Shown here: in pieces, positions 53,357 through 63,100 of the stretch | Position numbering within the stretch: the first letter of the stretch is position 1 | How the letters are laid out: every line of letters starts with the position of its first letter | Assembly: GCA_022601195.1 (NCBI GenBank) | Contig: JAHZIX010000039.1 | Coordinates: forward strand, 174,629-238,628 | Source: Deltaproteobacteria bacterium | GTDB lineage: Bacteria; Acidobacteriota; Thermoanaerobaculia; Multivoradales; JAHZIX01 | Length of the DNA: 64,000 nucleotides | Reading direction: 5' to 3' | The notes under the pieces: model-generated | Seen by the model: only the letters and a program-made list of their open reading frames with translations | What the model was told of the DNA's origin: nothing | Database searches by the model: none | Position numbers and translations under genes: made by a program

Positions 53357-54562
53357 ATGAAGATTCTCCTAGTAGTTTCCCGTTATCCCTGGCCGCCTCT
53401 GAGTGGCGATCGTCTCCGAACGCTTCAGTGCCTGGAGTTTCTATCCAAGGATCACGAAGTGACTTTGTTGCTTCCGGAGCCGCCTCCTGGGCATCTACCG
53501 TCACCATCCGGGCCCCGTGTCGAGCACTATCCGCCTGCCTCTTGGACCAACGTTCCTAGGGGATTGTGGGCCAGTTTGGTGCAGCGTCTTCCTTGGCAAA
53601 ACGCCCTCTTCCACCAGCCGGCCCTGGCCGACAAACTCCGGTTGCTAGCCCCTCAGGCAGATCTGGTGCTTCTGCAGTTGGCGCGTCTCGCTGGCTATGA
53701 GAGCGCCCTCTCTGGAACTCCCTTCGCGGTAGATCTAATCGATAGCCTGGCTCTTAATTTCGAACGTCGCAGCGAGCTCGAAAAATGGTGCCTGAGACCT
53801 CTGTTCCAGCAGGAGGCGGGACGGCTGCGGCGGTGTGAATCTAGGCTTATCAACCGAGCTCAGGGAGTGTTGGTGGTCTGCCAGCGGGACCGCCAGTCGA
53901 TGCTAGCGGCGGGTGTCTCCAGAGACGCCGACAGAGTGAAAGTGCTACCCCTGGCCTTTCCCCTTGGAGGAGCACCAGCGGAAGTGAGGGCGAGCTCCGA
54001 CTCGGAAGAGCCCCAAGATTTCTCTCAGCAGACTCTCGTGCTGACCGGCAATCTGGGCTACTTTCCTACCGTTGACGGCTTTTGCTGGTGGTTGCAGGAA
54101 GTTTGGCCTCGACTACATGACAGAAGACCGGATCTCCGGGTGCTGGCGGCAGGGTCGCGCCCGGCGAGGCGACTGAGGCGAGCGATCAGAGAGGCTCCGG
54201 GCTTCGTCGAGCTCATCGCATCGCCTCCCGACTTGCGGGCGGTGCTCGAGCAAGGAACCGTTGCGATGGCACCTATGCGAAGTGGGTCGGGTCAACCGCT
54301 CAAGATTCTAGAGGCTTGGGAGGCTGGAATTCCCGTTGTGGCGTCACCCTGGGCGGCCGCAGGAACTGCCGGCCAGGGTAACGGGGCCCTATTCGTCGCT
54401 GATGAGCCCGCAGAGTGGGCGGAGCTCCTCTTGGATCTATTGGATGATGCTCAAAAACGCGCGCAAATGGTTGCCCAAGGTCGCTTGCAGTTGAGCGAGA
54501 GTTATGACCGAGAGAAGCTTCAGCAAGGTTGGCGCGACTGGGCCCTGAGTCTGCTCCCTTGA
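53357..54562 (+). CDS. GT4-type glycosyltransferase
   Basis: 401 residues. N-terminal GT-B half (ILLVVSRYPWPPLSGDRLRT), C-terminal half with LTGNLGYFPTVDGFCWWL, ADLRVLAAG-like PDLRVLAAGSRPARRLR, VAMAPMRSGSGQPLKILEAW and IPVVASPWAA, the donor-sugar site. Similar to sugar transferases of the PEP-CTERM/EpsH1-associated type. GTG 53330 is an alternative start but ATG 53357 begins the first conserved strand. The stop overlaps the groES -35 box. Confidence 0.85.
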   Translation: MKILLVVSRYPWPPLSGDRLRTLQCLEFLSKDHEVTLLLPEPPPGHLPSPSGPRVEHYPPASWTNVPRGLWASLVQRLPWQNALFHQPALADKLRLLAPQADLVLLQLARLAGYESALSGTPFAVDLIDSLALNFERRSELEKWCLRPLFQQEAGRLRRCESRLINRAQGVLVVCQRDRQSMLAAGVSRDADRVKVLPLAFPLGGAPAEVRASSDSEEPQDFSQQTLVLTGNLGYFPTVDGFCWWLQEVWPRLHDRRPDLRVLAAGSRPARRLRRAIREAPGFVELIASPPDLRAVLEQGTVAMAPMRSGSGQPLKILEAWEAGIPVVASPWAAAGTAGQGNGALFVADEPAEWAELLLDLLDDAQKRAQMVAQGRLQLSESYDREKLQQGWRDWALSLLP

Positions 54563-54587
54563 CAGATTATTTTTCCCTGAATATGCT
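54559..54587 (+). promoter_or_regulatory. groESL promoter
   Basis: TTGACA (54559-54564), 17 nt, TATGCT (54582-54587): a housekeeping-sigma promoter. The CIRCE operator begins within the -10 box. Confidence 0.85.
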
Positions 54588-54618
54588 GTTAGCACTCACT
54601 AGAGGTGAGTGCTAACAG
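54586..54618 (+). promoter_or_regulatory. CIRCE operator for HrcA
   Basis: TTAGCACTC (54589-54597), 9 nt, GAGTGCTAA (54607-54615), exactly the CIRCE consensus, extended to 12-bp arms by ctg/cag. Known to bind the heat-shock repressor HrcA, which is not encoded in this window. Confidence 0.97.
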
Positions 54619-54698
54619 GCTGCGGCGTCCTGAAAATTAGGGCCCTTGAGCAGCTCGCGAAAAAAAACTCCAAATTATGATTCGAAGGAGGAGAGGCA

Positions 54699-54986
54699 GT
54701 GAACATCCGTCCACTCCACGACCGGGTTCTCGTCAAGCGAACCGAGCAAGAAGAGCAAGTTCGAGGCGGCATCATCATCCCGGACACCGCTAAAGAAAAG
54801 CCGCAAGAAGCAGAAGTTGTCGCTGTAGGCCCGGGGAAAGTCCGCGATGACGGCTCCCGTGCACCCATGGACGTCGAGGCCGGCAATCGGATTCTCGTCG
54901 GTAAGTATTCGGGCAGTGAAATCAAAGTCGATGGCCAGGAATACGTCATTCTTCGGGAAGACGAGATTCTCGCCGTAATCGGTTGA
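54699..54986 (+). CDS. groES: Co-chaperonin GroES
   Basis: 95 residues. Lid of the GroEL cage. N terminus NIRPLHDRVLVKRTEQEEQV, mobile loop GGIIIPDTAKEKPQ, C-terminal GQEYVILREDEILAVI. GTG start with AAGGAGGAG upstream. Transcribed with groEL under CIRCE/HrcA control. Confidence 0.98.
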   Translation: MNIRPLHDRVLVKRTEQEEQVRGGIIIPDTAKEKPQEAEVVAVGPGKVRDDGSRAPMDVEAGNRILVGKYSGSEIKVDGQEYVILREDEILAVIG

Positions 54987-55038
54987 AGCTAACTAAGACG
55001 CGCGTAAAAGTACTAAGTTTTTAGGAGTAAATAGAAAA

Positions 55039-56682
<1,644 letters not shown>

Positions 56683-56717
56683 TCTAGTCGCGTTCCGACT
56701 CAGAATCTGTTTCCTGG

Positions 56718-56751
56718 CGGCCGGTTTGGGTGTTCCCAAGCCGGCCGTTCT
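56718..56751 (+). terminator. groESL terminator
   Basis: 12-bp stem cggccggtttgg/ccaagccggccg with one G-U pair, 6-nt loop, then TTCTGTATCT. May also serve the convergent regulator gene, which stops at 56781. Confidence 0.75.
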
Positions 56752-56780
56752 GTATCTGGCGTCGGTTCGAGTGGGTGAGG

Positions 56781-59135
56781 CTAGGTTAGAACGGAAACTC
56801 TTTGGAGTTTCTCGACGGCTGATCCGATTTTCCTGGTCTCGCCTTGCCAAAGCTCCAATTCGTCTTCTTCGCTGGAGTGCTCCAATTTCTTCGAGCACTG
56901 GAGGGCCTGTTCCAAGTAGGCGCGCGCTGTGCTGGTGGCCCCAGCTTCAGCCGCTGCTTCAGCCGCCATCCGGAGGTGCTCCAGTGCTTTCTGGTTAGCA
57001 CCAGCCTCGAGGTATTGGTAGATCAGGGGAAATCGCGAGTGGGGATCTCCTCCGGCGAGTCGATCTTCGAGGACTTCCGCCACTTGACGATGGAGAACTT
57101 GTCTCCTGCGAGGATTGAGGCTGTTGTAAAGGGCTGTTCGGATTTTTGGGTGGGTAAACTCGAAAGTTGCTTTTCCAGTTCCTCCAGCCCAGAGAGCAAT
57201 GTCTCGTTGCCGACGGCTGTCTGCCCAATACCCCAGTACATGGCGAATGACCCAATGATCCACCAGTATCTTGAGGCCGGTCTCCACAACAACCCGGTGT
57301 TCCCGCTCCGCTTCCTGCAGAAGTCCGGAGTCGAAGTCGAATCCGGCTACTGCAGCTAGGCTCAACAGACGGCGAGTAGAAGTAGGAAGTTGGGTCACCC
57401 TCTCCAGAATGACCTCTTCCAGTGACCGATCGGCGGACTGGGGCGATACAGTCTTTGAAGGCTCTTCTACCTGATCAGGTCTGAGAGTCAGTCTTCCCTC
57501 GCTCCCAGCCACCAGCGTCCCGGTGTCCCAGAGGCAGTTCAGGGATTCGGTGATCGCCAAAGGGAGTCCTGCGCAGGCTGCGAGCTTTTCTGTGATTGCT
57601 CCGACCTGAGAGGGCTCGGCCAGAACTCCGGCCATCTCGGCAACGTCCGACTCTCGCAGACGCTCGAGAGAGATGGTTTGACGCCTTCCCCCTTCCCACT
57701 GGTTTGCCGACTCGAGAGTGTCCTCGGCGGCAGCTGTTTCGGGCTCCAGAGTGACAACAAGCCACACCGGAAGGCTCGAGAGGAGCGTTGCCAGCTGGGC
57801 CAGAAGCTCCCTACTCGATGGATCTGTCCAATGCATATCGTCGAGGAAAACGATCACGGGTCGGGGTGGAGAAGTGTCTGGCGATGGCTGACAGAGAACT
57901 TCTAAGAACTGGCTAATCGCTGTTGCCAGCATGCTAGAGCCTGCATGTGTTTCCCGAGGGCGCATCCCAGTTTCTAAGAGCAATTCGCGAATTCCAGGAA
58001 TCACCTGGCCGAGGGCCTCGAGGCACTCCCTGCTCAGACCCTCAAGAAGATCCTGCCCTAGGTCCACCTCATGGTTAAAGGCGTTGCCGAGGGCATCAGC
58101 AAAAGCTCCTAGGTAGGGAGGAGTGGGCAAGTCGTAGCACCTGCCTCGCAGCACCATTCCCTGCCCCCCTCTGGTTGCTTCGTCGAGAAAAGACCGCAGC
58201 AGCCTGGTTTTTCCAACTCCGCTCTCGCCGGTGACAAGAGTCAGGGAGCCATGACGCTGTCGAACCAGCGACCAAGTCTTTCGTAGGAGAGCGATGGCAT
58301 CGTCTCGGCCGACCAAGGGAACTACCGGGCCGGAGTGTTCCGCCTTCGCAATCACCGCGGGGCCGGGAAGGGCTTCTGCGACAATGGCTTCGTAATCAGC
58401 CTTGGTCTTTTCTAGTGGCTCGACCCCCAGTTCGGTTTGCAGAACTTGGCAAAGGGATTGGTAGATCTCGACGGCGCGACCTCGTCTTCCCGAAAGGGCG
58501 TATAGGTGCATCAGCTTGCGATGGGCTTCCTCAGAAAGAGGGTCAATGCGCAGAAGCTGCCTCGAGTATCGGACACCCAGAGCGAAATTCCCTTCGGTCA
58601 GATGATGCTCGATGAGCGCCTGAAGCGCCCCGACTACCGCTTCCCTCAGCTGCTCCTGTTCCTGAAGCATCCAGGTCTCGAAGTTGATGCAGTCTTTGAC
58701 GAAAAATCCTGCGAGGAAATCGCCTTTGTAGAGCTGTACGACCCGAGATAAAGCGCTGGCGTCGAAGGAGCCGTCCTCTCGTTGGCGTCCCTGTAGAGCC
58801 TCCTGGAAGGCGTCAATATCCAGCCAGATCCACGGTTCTGATCGAAAGCGCACGCTCTGGTGAGCGGTTTCCAGAGGGTCGAACCCCTCGCCCGCTTCGC
58901 GAACGACGGCTCGACGCAGATTGTAGAGGGCTTGGCGAAGGTTCCTGCGAGCGGACTCAGAGCGCTGATTCGGCCACAAGAGGTCACCGAGTTGGTCTCG
59001 GCTGAAAGTTCGTCCTGGCCAGGAGGCCAAGTAGGAGAATAGAGCTCGGACTTTCTGAGACTCGAATGAGTCGATTGCTTTGCCACCCCAGCTGGCATGA
59101 AAACCACCCAGGAGACGAATTTCCAATCTGTTCAT
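56781..59135 (-). CDS. SARP/BTAD transcriptional regulator with AAA ATPase domain
   Basis: 784 residues. OmpR-type winged-helix DNA-binding domain (about 1-95; SRDQLGDLLWPNQRSESARR), bacterial transcriptional activation domain BTAD with TPR-like helices (about 100-250), then a STAND/AAA-type ATPase: Walker A GESGVGKT (303-310), Walker B PVIVFLDDMHW (about 430-440), and a helical C-terminal region. GGAGAGGG precedes the ATG. SARP proteins activate nearby genes through direct repeats with 11-bp spacing; such repeats lie in the two adjacent intergenic regions. Confidence 0.9.
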   Translation of the reverse strand: MNRLEIRLLGGFHASWGGKAIDSFESQKVRALFSYLASWPGRTFSRDQLGDLLWPNQRSESARRNLRQALYNLRRAVVREAGEGFDPLETAHQSVRFRSEPWIWLDIDAFQEALQGRQREDGSFDASALSRVVQLYKGDFLAGFFVKDCINFETWMLQEQEQLREAVVGALQALIEHHLTEGNFALGVRYSRQLLRIDPLSEEAHRKLMHLYALSGRRGRAVEIYQSLCQVLQTELGVEPLEKTKADYEAIVAEALPGPAVIAKAEHSGPVVPLVGRDDAIALLRKTWSLVRQRHGSLTLVTGESGVGKTRLLRSFLDEATRGGQGMVLRGRCYDLPTPPYLGAFADALGNAFNHEVDLGQDLLEGLSRECLEALGQVIPGIRELLLETGMRPRETHAGSSMLATAISQFLEVLCQPSPDTSPPRPVIVFLDDMHWTDPSSRELLAQLATLLSSLPVWLVVTLEPETAAAEDTLESANQWEGGRRQTISLERLRESDVAEMAGVLAEPSQVGAITEKLAACAGLPLAITESLNCLWDTGTLVAGSEGRLTLRPDQVEEPSKTVSPQSADRSLEEVILERVTQLPTSTRRLLSLAAVAGFDFDSGLLQEAEREHRVVVETGLKILVDHWVIRHVLGYWADSRRQRDIALWAGGTGKATFEFTHPKIRTALYNSLNPRRRQVLHRQVAEVLEDRLAGGDPHSRFPLIYQYLEAGANQKALEHLRMAAEAAAEAGATSTARAYLEQALQCSKKLEHSSEEDELELWQGETRKIGSAVEKLQRVSVLT

Positions 59136-59273
59136 CGCCCTCTCCCTCAGCCGGTGGTCCTAACGGGAAGGCCTATTCGAGGTGCTCACCATGGCTAGAG
59201 GTCCCAAAAAAAAGAAATAACACAGGATAGGAACAGGATTTTTTGCCTAAACCAATTCAGTTGAATGTCACTA

Positions 59274-59291
59274 GCTGACGTTTTCCTGACG
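59274..59291 (+). promoter_or_regulatory. Candidate SARP operator 1
   Basis: Heptamers GCTGACG (59274-59280) and CCTGACG (59285-59291), 11 bp start to start. The second forms a -35-like CTGACG, 18 nt before TATAGA (59310-59315). Lies between the divergent regulator and the small ORF at 59431. Confidence 0.6.
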
Positions 59292-59430
59292 ATAATAGCG
59301 GAAAATACCTATAGAAGCTTGGCAGTCGGCGAATTCTATTGCTCCTGGCCGACACCCAACGAAACAAAGCTAACTTCAGGTGTTTTCTTCTTAAGAGAGA
59401 CCACTTGGAGTCGCAGGAGGATTCATCTTA

Positions 59431-59658
59431 GTGCCCCAGCCCCCCGAACCGAGTCGTAAGTCAGGATCCTTCCTCGTTCGAATTTGGCAAGAGCCAACTT
59501 CCGAAGAAGCCAGTTCTGACGGTGTTCGTACCTACGTTCGTAACCTACAAACGGGGGCCGAGCAACATCTGAGTGATACGGGTGAGCTGGCCACTCTTCT
59601 CATGGGAGAGCTCGAAGGCGAGCAGAGTGAACCAGCCCCGAAAGAAAAACCTCAATAG
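59431..59658 (+). CDS. Small protein of unknown function
   Basis: 75 residues, GTG start with AGGAGG 9 nt upstream. Sequence has a short beta-rich centre (SFLVRIWQEP, VRTYVRNLQTGAEQHLSD) followed by an acidic, Pro-rich tail. No family recognised. Between two candidate SARP operators and next to the repeat protein gene, so probably part of that regulon. Confidence 0.6.
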   Translation: MPQPPEPSRKSGSFLVRIWQEPTSEEASSDGVRTYVRNLQTGAEQHLSDTGELATLLMGELEGEQSEPAPKEKPQ

Positions 59659-59677
59659 GACTGCTCTCAGCAGTCCT
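59657..59677 (+). terminator. Hairpin at the end of the small ORF
   Basis: Perfect 9-bp stem aggactgct/agcagtcct, 3-nt loop, overlapping the stop codon. No T tract, so terminator function is uncertain. Confidence 0.5.
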
Positions 59678-60153
59678 GCCGCCAGTCTGGTAGAGATTCT
59701 CAGCCTTTTTCAACTGCACTCTCACAGCCGATTTCGCTGAAGTCGAATCGTGGATTCTGTGGATCAAATCTGATTCATAAAGCCCGGTTGAGGGTTCGGT
59801 TTCTCAAGGGGATTTTCTCGCCGAAACAGTGAGAGATATCGGCACCTCTTAGAGTGTTTTCATAGAGATACGATGAATACTAGAAGGGCTAAATAGTCCG
59901 TTTCTGAGTCGGTTTTGCTCGTTTCGGTGTGATTTCCTCACCAAAACAAGCCCTTGTTGTTGTTCCCTGACGGTCTCCTGACGGCTTCCGTGTCAAATGG
60001 CCGGGAATTAGATAGATAGGGCCGAAGTCTCGAAGGCCCATAGATATAAGTTGAATTGGTTAGTTTTTGATAGATAGGGATGGAAGACGGCAGCAAGTTT
60101 GTAGAGTCACTACAAACACAGCTACGCCGAATGTCACTGGGAGGGCTCTTTCG
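59678..60153 (+). other. 476-bp intergenic region upstream of the repeat protein
   Basis: No convincing gene on either strand. Holds an imperfect inverted repeat gtttcggtg/caccaaaac (59921-59947), copies of GTTTCGG or CCGAAAC, the second SARP-like operator (59966-59984) and a run of TAGATAGAT near 60009-60017 that could hold a -10 box. AT content is higher than in flanking genes, as expected for a long regulatory leader. Confidence 0.55.
59966..59984 (+). promoter_or_regulatory. Candidate SARP operator 2
   Basis: Octamers CCTGACGG at 59966-59973 and 59977-59984, identical and 11 bp apart. The best -10 candidates (TAGATA, 60009) are about 24 nt downstream, further than at operator 1. 170 bp upstream of the repeat protein start. 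Confidence 0.6.
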
Positions 60154-63100
60154 ATGCGAAGTCTCCGATGGATGAGTTTGGTTCTGCTCGTCGCGACTCT
60201 GTTAGCGACGCCGCAATTTGTTATGGGACAGGATCTCCTGGGCGCTAATAAGCCTGGAGGAGATCGCGGAGGTGATCGGCCGGACAGCCAGCCAAATGAC
60301 GAACCGCAGTCAATTCGAAGTATCGAGGAGCTGGCGTTCGAGCAACTCGAATGGTCGCTGGAAAACGATCCATGGCCAGAGCAGACAAACACGCGTCCAA
60401 GACATGGCGGTACCGCCAGCATGACGGGGTTCGGCTGTCTACCTTCCTGTGACGTCACGGATGGCCGGTTCCTCGCTATTGCTGCTGGAGCGACTGCAGC
60501 CACTTTGAGCGAGTTGGACCTGGAGATTCAGCTTTCCGCGCCTGCTGGAGTTGCTGGGTTTCAGGTCGGGGTCTTCGACGGCGACGCTGATTTTGCCAAT
60601 GGCAATTGGGACGTCGGTAGCTCCGTTTTCCGATACACCCTCTTCGCCGATCCGAACCGGGATGGCACCGGTCTGGTAGTAGCGGCTGGGCCGGTTCTGT
60701 CAACCGCAATGTCTAACAACGCCTGGTTCGATCTCAACGTCACCACAGACGTGAGCGCCATGGCGCCCAGTGGCAACTTCTTCTATCGCCTGCTGGTCGA
60801 GAACCTAGATCCTGCAGCCACGGTGTTGAACTCGTTCAAGATTCGTTCCGATGGAGTCTCCACCATCGAGGTTCCTCAGCAACCTTTCGGTTTTTATGCG
60901 GCTCTGCAGACCATGTCTGACGCAACGACCGTCTACCCTAGTTTCCCGAGCGTAACTCCGACGAACTACGACGGAACCTTCGACTTCTTCCTCGACATAG
61001 CTACCGTCGAGCCCGAGCTGGTGATCTGGGGTGGTGATCTGGATCGTGGTTCCTTCGACGGTACGAGTCTGGATACGGATGATCCCGATACCCCCAATGC
61101 CCCCTTCCTTCCCCCGTGGGCGACACCAGATACCGTCTTTGAAGGCGTTGCTAGCGGTTTGCCCGGGACTTCCGGAAACCCTGCTGATGACACCGACCCA
61201 GCTGGTGCCGGTGTCTTTCTACTCCGGAGCCCGTCGATCTCGTTTCAGGTCATTGACCCGAACGGAATTTTCTACGGCAATAACAATCCTTCTGGAAATC
61301 AGGAATGGGAACAATTCCGAATCACTTCTGACCCCGCGGATCCGGTGCCTGCCGATGCCGTGGCAGCCGAGCTCCCGGCCGGTATCTATACCGTTAGACC
61401 TATCGGCGTGGATATGCAGAATCTCAATTTCTGGCGATTCTTCCATCCAGTGCTGTGTCAGGACGAAGCATTCGCTCCTTGTGTTCCTCTAAGGCCTTTC
61501 CTGGTAGGGGACCTCGTCTGGCAGGACCTGGACGGTAACGGAGTAGCCGATCCGGGTGAGCCTGGTATTGGCGGCGTCGTCATGGAGCTTCTGGATTCCA
61601 TGGGTGGTTCTATCGATACAGCGACGACGGACAGCTCCGGCGCCTACAGCTTCGAGGTTGACGCTGGCACCTTCACCGTGCGCGTTGCCACTTCTAACTT
61701 CGATCCCGGTGGGGTTCTCGAAGGTCAAGCGAGCACCACGGGTGGCGACGATCAGACCGATACCGTAACCACGAATAACGTGTTGACCTATGACTTCGGT
61801 TATCAGGGCATGGGAAGTATCGGAAACTTCGTCTGGTTCGACCTGGACATGGATGGAGTACAGGATGCGGGCGAGCCCGGGATCGGTGGCGTCAACGTCA
61901 GCCTGCTGGAAGCAGGGCCGGATGGAGATTTCTTTACCGGTGACGACGTTTTCTTTCCAGACATGACGACCGATTCCACGGGCGTTTACGATTTCTTGAA
62001 CCTGAGCGCAGGGAACTACCGTGTCAGCATCGATGGCGGTAGCCTGCCGGCGGGAGTCAACCTCACCACAGGGAATGAGCCCCTCGAGCTGGTCCTCAGT
62101 TTCAGCGAAGACTTCAACGATGCAGATTTTGGTTACGCCGGCGACGGCATCATCGGTGATCGTGTTTGGCTCGATACCAATTCCGACGGAATACAGGACT
62201 CTGGAGAGCCTGGCCTAGACGGAGTCACCGTGACCCTGGCTGGGGATCTGGATGGCGATGGCATCGAAGACATTACGGCGACGACGGTGACGACAACAGT
62301 TGGAACCGTCGACGGCTTCTATCAATTCACGGGCCTGCCGCCAGTTTCCACTTGTGTTCCCGGCGGCGGGGGCGACGACGACGACGATGATGACGACGAT
62401 GGCGGTGACGGACTCGGTCTGAGAAGCACCGGGGAGCAAGCTCGCGGTGGAAGCTCTAGTCTGGTTCCTGCCTGTATGTATACGGTAACGGTGGTCACGA
62501 CCACTCTTCCCGCAGGCACGGATATTCCGACTTTCGACTTCGATGGGGTCGTGACTCCCCACATGGCAACCCTCACCTTGGGTCTGGCGGAGATTCAGCC
62601 CAATGTCGACTTTGGCTACAACGGACTCGGTGCCATCGGCGACACGGTCTGGCGCGACGACAACAACAACGGTGTCCAGGACGGTAGCGAGCCTGGCATC
62701 AGCGGTGTGACGGTGACGTTGCGAGACAGCACGAACACGGTGGTAGATACAGCAGTCACTGACGGGACTGGTAACTACGACTTCCCGAACCTTGCGGCAG
62801 ACACCTACACAGTGACCGTAGATGCGGCCACTCTGCCGGCGGGTATCGATACTCCTACCTTTGACTTCGATGGCACCGGAACTGCCGACGTGGCAACGGT
62901 GGTGCTGGCCGGCGGCGAGACGAATAACGACGTCGACTTCGGTTACCGGGGTGACGGAGTCATCGGCGACACGATCTGGCGCGATGACAATGGCAACGGT
63001 GTCCAGGACGGTAGCGAGCCTGGGATCGGCGGCGTGACGGTGACGTTGCGGGATAGCTCGAACAACGTGGTCGGTACGGCGGTGACGGACGGCAACGGGA

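Noticed and set aside
60060..60503. Minus-strand 147-residue open frame across the start of the repeat protein
   Set aside because: Low-complexity Ser/Arg/Pro composition, overlaps a signal peptide-coding region and a well-supported plus-strand start.
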